From positions 1-25,842 of the forward strand of contig CATYJU010000027.1 of assembly GCA_958407995.1 (NCBI GenBank): DNA of 25,842 bases. The letters run 5' to 3'. Source of the stretch: an uncultured Collinsella sp. GTDB taxonomy: Bacteria > Actinomycetota > Coriobacteriia > Coriobacteriales > Coriobacteriaceae. Positions 1 to 8,255 of this stretch are shown here, piece after piece. The position numbers were made by a program, and so were the translations under genes. The notes beneath the pieces are model-generated. The model was not told the origin of the DNA, searched no databases, and saw only the letters and a list, made by a program, of their open reading frames with translations. Each line of letters opens with the position of its first letter. Position 1 is the first letter of the stretch.

Positions 1-6
1 AGTGCG

Positions 7-28
7 GAGGCGGGGCATGCCCCGCCTC
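7..28. repeat. Perfect GC-rich palindrome at window edge
   Basis: A perfect 22-bp palindrome with half-site GAGGCGGGGCA. It could be the stem of a terminator for a gene outside the window, but no T-run follows it on the plus strand, and the minus-strand continuation is cut off by the window edge. It directly abuts the stop codon of a small minus-strand reading frame carrying two CxxC pairs (see findings). Confidence 0.5.
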
Positions 29-239
29 TTACACCACATCTCTGCGCGCTACCTCTTGCTTTTGGGCAAATGGGGATTTTCGGCACTCGTTACAGAGAAA
101 TTTGCTGCCACTAAATTGCTGACAGTACTCACATTTGGCATTTTTTGACCACAGGGGTTGCCAGCGCCGCGGTTTCGCCCTTTCTGCGCCGAAGCGATAC
201 ACTGTTATCGTTTGATTTCTTCGCTCAAGGAGGATGCGC

Positions 240-1763
240 ATGCCGTGCACAACGATTTTGGTTGGTAAGAACGCGAGCTACGACGGGTCGACGTTGGTTG
301 CCCGCAACGAGGACTCGTCCAACGGGGTGTTTGAGCCCAAGCGTATGCGCGTGGTGCATCCCGACGAGCAGCCGCGCGTTTACACGAGCGTCCTGAGCCA
401 CCTGACGATCGAGCTGCCCGATAATCCCATGCGCTATACGAGTGTCCCCGACGTTATCCCCGGTCACGGCATCTGGGCCGAGGCTGGATTCAACGAGCTC
501 AACGTCGGTATGTCCGCAACCGAGACGCTTACCACCAACGAGCGTGTTCGCGGTGCCGATCCACTCGTCGACTACGTGCCCGCTAAGGGCAACGAGGGCG
601 AGGATGGCTACGTTCCGGCGCAGCCCGGCGGCCTGGGCGAGGAGGACATGGTGACCCTGGTGCTGCCATACGCCAAGTCCGCCCGCGACGGCGTGCGCAT
701 TCTGGGCGATCTGCTCGAGCGCTACGGCACCTACGAGAACAACGGCATTGCCTTAAGCGACGTGGATGAGATCTGGTGGCTCGAGACCATCGGCGGCCAC
801 CACTGGATCGCCAAGCGCGTGCCCGACGACGCCTATGTGACCATGCCCAACCAGCTGGGTATCGACAGCTTTGACCTGGACGACGCCGAGGGCGACCAGG
901 CTGACCACATGTGCTCTGCCGACCTGCGCGCCTGGATGGCCGAGTGGCACCTGGACCTGACACTGGGCGTTGAGGGCGACGGTCCGGCCGCGATCTTCAA
1001 CCCGCGCGAGGCATTTGGTTCGCACAGCGACAGCGACCATGTCTACAACACGCCGCGCGCTTGGTACATGCAGCGCTGCCTCAACCCCAGCGATGTGTGG
1101 GATGGCCCCGACGCCGACTTTACGCCCGAGAGCGACGACATCCCATGGAGCCGCGTGCCCGAGCGCAAGGTGACCATCGAGGACATCAAGTACGTACTCT
1201 CCAGCCACTACCAGGGCACGGAGTACGACTGCTATGGCAGCAAGGGCACGCCCGCCACGCGCGGTGCCTACCGTCCCATCGGCATCAACCGCAACAGCCA
1301 GCTCGCCGTGCTGCAGCTGCGTCCCTATGCGCAGCCGGCCTATCGTGCCGTGCAGTGGATGGCCTTTGGCTCCAACTCGTTTAACGCGCTGGTCCCGCTG
1401 TACGCCAACGTCGAGACCATGCCCGAGTACTACGCCGACACCCAGGCTCGCGTGACGTCCGAGAACTTCTATTGGGCCAACCGCCTGATCGGCGCCCTGG
1501 CCGACGTCCGTTTCCACGAGTGCGGACGTGCCGTCGAGGACTACCAGGAGAAGATCGGCGGCATGGGCCACAAGCAGATCCATGACGTCGACGCTGCCGT
1601 GGCCGCGCTGCCCGAGGCAGAGGTGCCCGCCGAGCTCGCCCGCGCCAACGAGGCCTTTGCCGAGCGTGTGCGCGTGGAGACCGATGCCCTGCTGGGCAAG
1701 GTGCTCTACACCACGAGCTGTGCCATGAAGAATTCCTTCGCGATGAACGATAACGTGAGGTAG
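240..1763 (+). CDS. C69 family dipeptidase (PepD-like)
   Basis: Cysteine dipeptidase of peptidase family C69 (Ntn-hydrolase fold), which hydrolyses a broad range of dipeptides to free amino acids. The chosen ATG lies 6 nt after a perfect AAGGAGG at 227-233; an in-frame ATG at 234 touches that Shine-Dalgarno sequence and is unlikely. With this start the protein begins MPCTTILVGKNASYDGST, the hallmark N-terminus of the family. Cys3 would be the nucleophile, exposed by autoprocessing, and the ARNEDS stretch follows. The 507 residues match usual family length. No signal peptide is visible, so it is probably cytoplasmic. About 100 nt separate it from the next gene, so it is probably a separate unit. 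Family assignment is firm; dipeptide specificity cannot be read from the sequence. Confidence 0.93.
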   Translation: MPCTTILVGKNASYDGSTLVARNEDSSNGVFEPKRMRVVHPDEQPRVYTSVLSHLTIELPDNPMRYTSVPDVIPGHGIWAEAGFNELNVGMSATETLTTNERVRGADPLVDYVPAKGNEGEDGYVPAQPGGLGEEDMVTLVLPYAKSARDGVRILGDLLERYGTYENNGIALSDVDEIWWLETIGGHHWIAKRVPDDAYVTMPNQLGIDSFDLDDAEGDQADHMCSADLRAWMAEWHLDLTLGVEGDGPAAIFNPREAFGSHSDSDHVYNTPRAWYMQRCLNPSDVWDGPDADFTPESDDIPWSRVPERKVTIEDIKYVLSSHYQGTEYDCYGSKGTPATRGAYRPIGINRNSQLAVLQLRPYAQPAYRAVQWMAFGSNSFNALVPLYANVETMPEYYADTQARVTSENFYWANRLIGALADVRFHECGRAVEDYQEKIGGMGHKQIHDVDAAVAALPEAEVPAELARANEAFAERVRVETDALLGKVLYTTSCAMKNSFAMNDNVR

Positions 1764-1797
1764 GGATTTCCCGTCGATCGAATAGCGCTAAAACGCT

Positions 1798-1827
1798 TTG
1801 TCGCTTTCGCTCAATCTTGGGTACAAG
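1798..1827 (+). promoter_or_regulatory. Candidate promoter for phasin-like/UbiB operon
   Basis: TTGTCG at 1798-1803 and TACAAG at 1822-1827 are separated by 18 nt, in the short gap after the dipeptidase gene and 35 nt before the phasin-like start. Match to the sigma-70 consensus is only partial, so this is a weak call. Confidence 0.25.
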
Positions 1828-1862
1828 AACGCCAATGCAGTTGTTTGTGATTGGAGACAACC

Positions 1863-2279
1863 ATGGTTATGAAACTCGATCAGCTTGTTAACGGCGCCAT
1901 TAACGTGGGCTTTGGCGCTGCCGCCGTTGCTGTCGAAGGCGGCAAGAAGGTCCTCGACGACCTTAACACCAAAGGCGAGCAGGTCCGCAAGGACACCGCC
2001 ACCCCCGATATCGCCCGCAGCGTGTCCGACATGTTCGAGCAGGCCGGTGGCACCATCTCCGATCTGACCGAGCGCTTGGGCATACAGGGCGAGACTGCGG
2101 CCCAGCGCGTGCTCGACGAGCTCATCCTTGCCCGCGTCCGCGTTATGACCGCCCCTGAGCGCACGGCCTTCCTAGCCCATGTGCGCGACATCGTCGATTC
2201 GGTCGAGGACAACGTGACCTCGGTGCCCGTCGAGTCCGTTGAGCCCGACGATGCGAAGGATACCGAAGAGGCCGAGTAG
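1863..2279 (+). CDS. Phasin-like / PHA-regulator-like helical protein
   Basis: A 138-residue protein, Ala/Val/Glu/Lys-rich and predicted by eye to be almost wholly helical. It starts with an amphipathic Gly/Ala segment (about residues 5-25, INVGFGAAAVAVEGGKK), continues with a heptad-like middle and ends in an acidic tail. This layout resembles phasin/PhaI-type small proteins often annotated beside AarF/UbiB genes. The start is ATG 1863, 6 nt after GGAG at 1853-1856; the TTG at 1851 overlaps that site. Only 8 nt separate it from the following UbiB gene, so the two are surely co-transcribed and possibly work together at the membrane. There is no PHA synthase in the window, so a granule role is not supported. 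Exact function unknown. Confidence 0.75.
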   Translation: MVMKLDQLVNGAINVGFGAAAVAVEGGKKVLDDLNTKGEQVRKDTATPDIARSVSDMFEQAGGTISDLTERLGIQGETAAQRVLDELILARVRVMTAPERTAFLAHVRDIVDSVEDNVTSVPVESVEPDDAKDTEEAE

Positions 2280-2287
2280 CAGCGCAG

Positions 2288-4051
2288 ATGGCAGATTCCA
2301 CCACCGATTACAACAATCTAGATCCTTTGGGTGACGAGGCGGCGGTTGTCGATGAGGTCGATGCCGCCGTCTCGGGCGCTCGCAAAAAGCCGCGCGCTGT
2401 CGATATGGTGCCCGAAGAGCCCGACGCGATGGCGCCGGACGAGGAATACCAGCTCACGCCGGCGGGTCGTCGCGAACGCATCGGGCAGATTGTTCGCTTG
2501 GTCAAAAAGTACCGTGTGTGGGATAACCTCACGCCGGTTCGCTTGCGCCGCCTGCTCGAGGAGCTCGGCCCCATGTTCGTCAAGATGGGGCAGATTCTGG
2601 CCAACCGGTCCGAGATTCTGCCGCAGCGCTTTTGCGATGAGCTGCGCCGTCTGCGTTCCGACGTGGAGCCGGTGCCGTACGAGGTAGTGCTCCGCTGCTT
2701 GGAAGAGGAATACGGCCTGCGCCTGGGGGAGATGTTCGATGCGATCGACCCCAATCCGCTTGGTAGCGCATCGCTCGCGCAGGTGCACCGCGCTCGTCTG
2801 GTGACGGGCGAGGACGTAGCCGTCAAGGTGCAGCGCCCCGGTGCGCAGCAGGTTATGGCGCAGGACATCGATATCATCCGCTCGGTGGTGCGCATTGTTT
2901 CCAAGTTCGTCAACACCGATCAATTCGTTGATCTGCACGGCGTAGTCGAGGAGTTGTGGACCTCGTTTCGCGAGGAGACCAACTTTTTGGCCGAGGCCAA
3001 AAACCTCAACGACTTCTACGAGTTCCATAAGAGCGTTCATGGCGTGACGTGCCCTAAATCCTATCTGGACCTGTGCACCGAGCACGTGGTGGTTATGGAC
3101 TACGTCGACGGCATTTCGATCGCCGATCCCGAACGCTTGGTGGCCGAGGGCTATGACTTGGAAAAGATCGGTGCCGCGATTGTCGAGGACTACTCGACGC
3201 AGGTGCTCGATGACGGTTTTTTCCATGCCGACCCGCATGCGGGAAACATCATTCTCAAGGACGGCATCGTCTACTTTATCGACTTGGGCATGGTCGGACG
3301 CATGTCGAGTCACGATCGCGGTATCGTCAAGGATATGATTTTCGCCGTGGCCGAGGGTGACGTGCCCAAGCTCAAGGATTCGCTCATGCGCTTCGCCGTA
3401 ACGCGTGGCGACTCGGCCGAGCTTGACCATTCGGCCTTTTTGTCCGATCTTGACTTTATCGTGGCTGACTTTGCGGGCCTTGACCTGAAGGATCTGGATA
3501 TCGGCGAGTTTTTGACCTCGCTGCTAAACTTGGCGCGCAAAAACGACGTTGAGCTGCCGAGCGTGGTGACAATGTTCGCGCGCGGCATGGTGACGCTCGA
3601 GGGTCTGCTGACCGAGTACATGCCCAACGTCAACATGATCCAGATCATTCAGGCTCATATCAAAAACGAGAAGAGCATCTATGCCCGCATGCGCGAGATG
3701 AGCCGCGACTTTGCCGCGAGCAGCTATCGCGCGGCAAAAGGCTCGCTCGAGGCGGCCGAGTATCTGGGCTTGGCTTCGCGTATGCTCACGCGCGGCCAGC
3801 TTAAGGTGAACACGCAGATCATGAGCAGCGATAAGGCGCTGCGACAGCTGGGCGGAATCATCGACCGCATGTCGATGGCGATTGTGATCGCCGGTCTGTT
3901 TATCGGTTCGTCGGTGGTGTACTATGCACGCATCGAGCCGGTTGTGTTTGGTATCCCAGTCATTGGCTTTATGGGCTACGTGAGCGCGCTGGTGCTGGCG
4001 CTTATGCTGGGTCGCAATATCTGGCTCAACAGCCACGGCGGCAAGCACTAG
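2288..4051 (+). CDS. AarF/ABC1/UbiB family atypical kinase
   Basis: A 587-residue UbiB-family protein-kinase-like ATPase. Visible motifs: the KxGQ signature (FVKMGQILANR, near residue 98), an Ala-rich nucleotide loop replaced by LGSASLAQVHRA, the VAVKVQRPG lysine strand, the catalytic HADPHAGN (near 310), and IDLGMVG as the metal-binding DFG equivalent (near 332). Two hydrophobic segments close the protein (about 530-550 and 555-576), as in UbiB/COQ8 membrane anchors. The first 60 residues are acidic and variable. Related proteins support isoprenoid-quinone or membrane-lipid metabolism through ATPase activity; the substrate here is unknown. Translation is probably coupled to the phasin-like gene, since no strong Shine-Dalgarno precedes the ATG and the gap is 8 nt. 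A terminator follows. Confidence 0.92.
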   Translation: MADSTTDYNNLDPLGDEAAVVDEVDAAVSGARKKPRAVDMVPEEPDAMAPDEEYQLTPAGRRERIGQIVRLVKKYRVWDNLTPVRLRRLLEELGPMFVKMGQILANRSEILPQRFCDELRRLRSDVEPVPYEVVLRCLEEEYGLRLGEMFDAIDPNPLGSASLAQVHRARLVTGEDVAVKVQRPGAQQVMAQDIDIIRSVVRIVSKFVNTDQFVDLHGVVEELWTSFREETNFLAEAKNLNDFYEFHKSVHGVTCPKSYLDLCTEHVVVMDYVDGISIADPERLVAEGYDLEKIGAAIVEDYSTQVLDDGFFHADPHAGNIILKDGIVYFIDLGMVGRMSSHDRGIVKDMIFAVAEGDVPKLKDSLMRFAVTRGDSAELDHSAFLSDLDFIVADFAGLDLKDLDIGEFLTSLLNLARKNDVELPSVVTMFARGMVTLEGLLTEYMPNVNMIQIIQAHIKNEKSIYARMREMSRDFAASSYRAAKGSLEAAEYLGLASRMLTRGQLKVNTQIMSSDKALRQLGGIIDRMSMAIVIAGLFIGSSVVYYARIEPVVFGIPVIGFMGYVSALVLALMLGRNIWLNSHGGKH

Positions 4052-4102
4052 AGGCTGTGACCGTCACCGCATTCTCCTATCGCAAACAATAGCTTTTACC
4101 TT

Positions 4103-4130
4103 GGGCTTCGCCTGCGTGCGAGGCCCTTTT
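4103..4130 (+). terminator. Rho-independent terminator after UbiB gene
   Basis: A 9-bp stem (GGGCTTCGC with GCGAGGCCC, one G-T pair), a 6-nt loop and a TTTT run. It separates the UbiB transcript from the riboswitch-controlled unit downstream. Confidence 0.85.
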
Positions 4131-4143
4131 GCGTGATAGCATA

Positions 4144-4171
4144 TTGACGGTATTAATCGATGGCCTAGATG
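4144..4171 (+). promoter_or_regulatory. Candidate promoter for riboswitch transcript
   Basis: TTGACG at 4144-4149 and TAGATG at 4166-4171 are spaced by 16 nt. They lie just after the UbiB terminator and just before the aptamer. The -35 is good and the -10 is poor, so position is the main support. Confidence 0.4.
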
Positions 4172-4174
4172 GTG

Positions 4175-4350
4175 GTGCGGAGACGCACGAATGCGCGGTT
4201 TTCCTGCGCGTTTGGGAGAATCGGGGTGCAAGTCCCCGGCTGTACCAGTAACCGTAATTCCTCTTGGCTCGGGATGCTCGCGTCGCAGATCGGACGACGT
4301 GCCCGAGCCGTTAAGGTTAAGTCGGATCGCCTCCCATCTTGCACGTTGCC
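4175..4350 (+). promoter_or_regulatory. Cobalamin (B12) riboswitch
   Basis: The leader carries the conserved sequence blocks of cobalamin aptamers in order: GGGAGAA at about 4226, GGTGCAAGTCC at about 4236 followed by GGCTGTACC and CAGTAACCGTAA, a long central stem with GGCTCGGG pairing to CCCGAGCC (4264-4310 region), and AAGTCGGATCGCCTCCC at about 4320. Upstream GC-rich arms could close the outer stems. The family is known to bind adenosyl- or methylcobalamin and to switch off uptake and synthesis genes. The ribosome-binding site of the next gene lies about 45 nt downstream and is flanked by an ACCCC that can pair with GGGGA, so translational control is plausible (inference). The exact class and edges need a covariance-model search. 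Confidence 0.85.
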
Positions 4351-4400
4351 GCGGCGTATGCCGCCGGTGTGCATAGGGCTCTGGAGGGAAGGGGACCCCG

Positions 4401-7400
4401 ATGGGGGAACTCGAGCGCAACATGCGCGATGACGTGGGGCAGCCTCAAGGCAACGCTCCAAGTACAGACAATGGGGGACAAATGGATATGTTTGAGGACG
4501 AGCGTGAGCGCGCCTCGTTGCATCGTCGTGGCGCGATTGCACGCGGTGTAGCCAAGCGCGGCCTGGTGGCATTCCTGGCCTTCGCGATGGCCTTTGGCAC
4601 CACGCCGGCTCAACTGTGGGCCGAGGGCGCCGAGGGCATTGCCGAGGCTGTGGCTCAGGCTGCGACGCCGGGCGAGGACGCAGCGCTTGCGGGCGGTACC
4701 GCCGAGCAGAGCGGCACCGAGGTCTCGGATTCCGAGGGCGCGCCTGCAGCTAGTGCCGCCACAACAGAGGCAGCAACTGGCGACGAAGGCTCGGCGACGG
4801 GGGAGAGCCCTGCTACGAGCGAGCAGTCTTCGACGGCATCCGCTGGCCAAGCAGGATCTGCCGCCGCGACTGCCGTCCAGACGGAGAACCCGACAGAAAC
4901 CGGCGATGTCGCCAAGAAGCAAGTCGAGGTCTCGTTCTCGATTATCGGCACCGATGCCGACGGCAAGGCTCAGACCTGGGTGGCACCCACGCAGCTCAAG
5001 CTCGACGAGGGCGCGACGGCTGCGGATGCCTTCGTTAAGCTGCAGCAGAAGACGGGCTTCAAGGCAGACTACGATCCGAACACGGCATACGGTTTCTACC
5101 TCAAAAGCATCACATCCCCGAGCGATGGCCGTACGCTTGCCTTCGATCCGACGACTTATGCCTTCTGGCAGCTGTTCGTCGACGGTGCGTCTTCCTCGGT
5201 TGGCGCGAGCAGCGTTAAGCTCACCCAGGGGCAGAAGGTTGAGTTTGCCTATACGGCTGGTAGCGCGTCCCCTGTCGTTAAGGACCAGGTTGCCGCAAAT
5301 GTGACCGTCATTGGTCGCGATGTCCAGGGCAAGACTCAGGCTTGGGTCGATAACGCGCAGTATGTGGTGACGTCCGGTTCGAGCGCGCTTGATCTTACGA
5401 AGGTCGCACTCGAGGTGAACGACATTGACGCCGTTGCTGCGGGCTCCTTCATTCTGAGCCTTAAGTACAACGGTGTTGAGCTGGGTACGCCCCAAGATTA
5501 TTCGACCTATTGGCAGCTGTTCATCAACGGCAAGTCGAGTGACTATACGGCGGACAATGTCACCATCCATGCCGGCGATACCGTTACGTGGTTCTACGGT
5601 GGCTGGGGCGACCAGCTGCCCTCCGATTCTGTCCATGCTTCTGTTCAGGTTCTCGGTAAGGACAATGACGGCAAGCAGCAGGTTTGGGCTTCGACGGGCC
5701 AGACGAGTCTCAAGGCAGGCTCCACTGCCAAGGATCTCCTTGAGCAGACCGGCCTTAAGCTCGATGCTAGCGAATCGTCTTGGGGCTGGTTCCTCAACGG
5801 CATTTATTCGCCGTTCGATGGTAAGTCCTATGGCTGGGATGCTGCGACCAATAGCTATTGGCGCTTCTACGTAAATGGCAAGTTCGCCGACGTTGGCGCC
5901 GGTGCCTACGAGCTCCATGAGGGCGATGCCGTCACCTTTATGTATGGTGCTGACGCCGATGCCCTTCCTGGCCAGGTTCTTGGGTCTGTCGATGTTATCG
6001 GTCCCGATGTCAACGGCAACAATGCTCGCTGGGGCTCGGCAAGCAACGTTTCTCTGCCCGAAGGCTCTACTGCCCAGAACCTTATTGAGACGGTTCTGAA
6101 GGCCAAGGGCGTTACGTACAACGGCTCCCAGAGTGGTGAGTACTGGTTCCTCAATTCCATCAACTCGCCATTCGAAGACGAGACGTACGGCTATGATGGT
6201 GCGACCAACAAATATTGGCACCTGTATATCAATGGAGAGCCCTCCTTACTCTGCGCTAATCAGATTACGCTCAAGAGCGGCGATAAGGTCACACTTGCCT
6301 ATACCACCGACGATTCGGCCATGCCCGATCCCGACAAGATTGTCGTGGACCCGGGTGCGACGACTCCTGATTGGGATGCCGAGTGGGCCGGCTACGGCAA
6401 CAGTGGCAACGGTTCGACCGTAACGGATGCCAAGACGCCTGCGCAGGCCGCCGGTCTTAAGTGGGCCTTCGATTGGAAGGCCGAGTCTGGTCAGCAGTAT
6501 GCCAACTGCAGCGAGCCTGTCATTGCTAACGGCTTTGTGTACATCGCGACCGAGAACGAGCTCATTAAGATCGATTCGTCCGCGGGCAAAAAGGTTGCCT
6601 CTGCGCCGCTTGCCTCCAAGGTGAGCTATACCTCTCGTCCGATCTATACCAATGGCCTTATCATCGTTCCGCTCAACGGCGGTGCGGTCCAGGCGATTAC
6701 TGCAGACAAGCTGATCTGCAAGTGGCTGACGCCTGGTTTGACGGACTTGACGCAGAGCTCCTGCACCGTCGTTTCGGACGGCGAGTACGTCTATGTAGGC
6801 TCGGTCGATATTTCGTATGACGAGAATTACAATGCGACCTACGGCAACGGCTCCTTTGCGCGCATTAAGATTGCCACGGGCGAAGTTTCTTGGCAGAACA
6901 TCGACTCTGCCGAGGGCTATTACTGGACTGGTGCGGCTTTGACGGATAAGTATGCCATCGTTCCTACGAGCGCGGGTACGCTTAAGTGCATTGATAAGAC
7001 GACGGGCGATGTCGTTTCGACCATGAAGCTCGGCGCTGTCGCAAATGCCGATTGCATTGCCGATCCGTCCAATGGCTCGACCTTCTATCAGATGACGCAC
7101 GACGGAAAGCTCCATGTGATTTCGCTTTCGGCGAAGGGCGTGCTGAGTGAACAGAAGACGGTTGATCTGGGCCTTACGAATAATCTGAGCGCCCCTGCGG
7201 TGTCTGGTGACAATCTGATTGTCGGCGGACAGACGGCTACTGGCTCTGCTCTGGTTCTCTATAACCTGAAGACGGGTAAGACCACGATGGTCGCTGCTGC
7301 CGACGGCAAGGCGCTGCCGGCTGGCCTCAACGGTATTGCTGCTACTCCGCTGGTGAGTGTTCAGGGCGGCAAGACCTATGTGTACTTCACCGTTAACAGC

Positions 7401-8255
7401 GCGGATAGCAAGGATTACGTCAACTACTCTGCTGGTGGTGGCGTGTATCGCTATACGCTCGGCGATGCAGAGGCGACGCAGATTTATGATGCGGCTGGCC
7501 ATTACCAGTACTGTGACTCTCCGGTCATTGCCGATGCTTCTGGCAATCTCTACTACATTAATGATTCGGGCACGCTGTTCAAGCTTGGGGCCGTTGAGTC
7601 TTGGACGGTTGCCTTTAATTCCAACGGCGGGTCTGCTTGCGACACTAAGTTTGTTGCTACGGCCGACGGCAAGCTGGTCAAGCCGGCCGATCCGACGCGC
7701 GATGGCTACACTTTCGGCGGTTGGTTCACCGATGAGGCTTGCACGCAGGCGTATGACTTCAGTACGCCGGTGACGGCCGATCTGACGCTGTATGCCAAGT
7801 GGACCAAGAATGCCGTTAACCCTGGCGGTAATGGCGGCGCTGGTTCGAATGGCGGCGGTTCTGGTACCGGTGCTGGTTCCGGCACTGGCACTGGCGCGGG
7901 TTCTGGCTCCGGCTCGAAGGGCGGCGCTATTGCCCCGGGCCAGAAGCCGGTGACCAAGACGACGGTGTCGACCAAGACCGAGACCAAGGACAACAAGTCC
8001 GACAAGAAGGACTCCGATAAGTCCGATAAGAAGTCTGACAAGAAGGACAGCAAGTCCGACAAGAAGTCCGATCCCAAGTCCGATACGAGTGCTGCTTCCA
8101 CGACCACTGCTAAGAAGTCCTCTAGTGCTTCCGAGCAGGAGACTGGCACCAATCCGCTCGCCATCGTCGGCGTTGCCGCCGGCGTGATTGGCCTCGCGCT
8201 CATCGCCGTCTTCGTGCTGACCAAGCGCGGCAAGGGTGACGGTAATGCCCGATAA
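4401..8255 (+). CDS. Surface protein: 4x DUF4430, beta-propeller, TM anchor
   Basis: A 1284-residue exported protein. Order: N-terminal extension, signal sequence (about residues 50-72, cleavage probably near LWA-EG), a Ser/Thr/Ala/Glu-rich spacer to about 172, four DUF4430 (transcobalamin C-terminal-like) domains at about 175-287, 300-402, 411-522 and 528-642, a PQQ-like beta-propeller at about 654-1067, a Listeria-Bacteroides repeat (about 1068-1135, ending DLTLYAKW), a Gly/Ser then Lys/Asp/Ser-rich wall-spanning linker, and a C-terminal membrane helix (about 1252-1274) with a KRGKG tail. The four domains share a VxGxDxxGxxQxW-like start, a [FY]WxxxxxG core (FWQLFVDG, YWQLFING, YWRFYVNG, YWHLYING) and a GDxVTxxY-like end; the second is the most divergent. 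No LPXTG is visible. The B12 riboswitch upstream implies cobalamin capture or delivery, which is inference. Start 4401 follows AAGGGGA by 5 nt; ATG 4482 is an alternative. Confidence 0.88.
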   Translation: MGELERNMRDDVGQPQGNAPSTDNGGQMDMFEDERERASLHRRGAIARGVAKRGLVAFLAFAMAFGTTPAQLWAEGAEGIAEAVAQAATPGEDAALAGGTAEQSGTEVSDSEGAPAASAATTEAATGDEGSATGESPATSEQSSTASAGQAGSAAATAVQTENPTETGDVAKKQVEVSFSIIGTDADGKAQTWVAPTQLKLDEGATAADAFVKLQQKTGFKADYDPNTAYGFYLKSITSPSDGRTLAFDPTTYAFWQLFVDGASSSVGASSVKLTQGQKVEFAYTAGSASPVVKDQVAANVTVIGRDVQGKTQAWVDNAQYVVTSGSSALDLTKVALEVNDIDAVAAGSFILSLKYNGVELGTPQDYSTYWQLFINGKSSDYTADNVTIHAGDTVTWFYGGWGDQLPSDSVHASVQVLGKDNDGKQQVWASTGQTSLKAGSTAKDLLEQTGLKLDASESSWGWFLNGIYSPFDGKSYGWDAATNSYWRFYVNGKFADVGAGAYELHEGDAVTFMYGADADALPGQVLGSVDVIGPDVNGNNARWGSASNVSLPEGSTAQNLIETVLKAKGVTYNGSQSGEYWFLNSINSPFEDETYGYDGATNKYWHLYINGEPSLLCANQITLKSGDKVTLAYTTDDSAMPDPDKIVVDPGATTPDWDAEWAGYGNSGNGSTVTDAKTPAQAAGLKWAFDWKAESGQQYANCSEPVIANGFVYIATENELIKIDSSAGKKVASAPLASKVSYTSRPIYTNGLIIVPLNGGAVQAITADKLICKWLTPGLTDLTQSSCTVVSDGEYVYVGSVDISYDENYNATYGNGSFARIKIATGEVSWQNIDSAEGYYWTGAALTDKYAIVPTSAGTLKCIDKTTGDVVSTMKLGAVANADCIADPSNGSTFYQMTHDGKLHVISLSAKGVLSEQKTVDLGLTNNLSAPAVSGDNLIVGGQTATGSALVLYNLKTGKTTMVAAADGKALPAGLNGIAATPLVSVQGGKTYVYFTVNSADSKDYVNYSAGGGVYRYTLGDAEATQIYDAAGHYQYCDSPVIADASGNLYYINDSGTLFKLGAVESWTVAFNSNGGSACDTKFVATADGKLVKPADPTRDGYTFGGWFTDEACTQAYDFSTPVTADLTLYAKWTKNAVNPGGNGGAGSNGGGSGTGAGSGTGTGAGSGSGSKGGAIAPGQKPVTKTTVSTKTETKDNKSDKKDSDKSDKKSDKKDSKSDKKSDPKSDTSAASTTTAKKSSSASEQETGTNPLAIVGVAAGVIGLALIAVFVLTKRGKGDGNAR

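Noticed and set aside
753..1583. Minus-strand open frame within the dipeptidase gene
   Set aside because: Antisense shadow of the C69 dipeptidase, with no start signal or domain.
4317..6221. A long minus-strand open frame opposite the DUF4430 gene
   Set aside because: It is the antisense shadow of a well-supported plus-strand gene with repeats, signal peptide and riboswitch; its translation shows no domain logic.
7810..8130. Gly/Ser and Lys/Asp/Ser repeats as a DNA repeat or CRISPR-like array
   Set aside because: The periodicity follows codons (for example Lys-Ser-Asp-Lys-Lys) and reads as a wall-spanning linker; no conserved repeat-spacer units exist.
8135..8255. A sortase LPXTG anchor at the end of the large DUF4430 protein
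   Set aside because: Only ETGTNP precedes the C-terminal membrane helix; there is no LPXTG-like pentapeptide, so membrane anchoring without sortase is the better reading.
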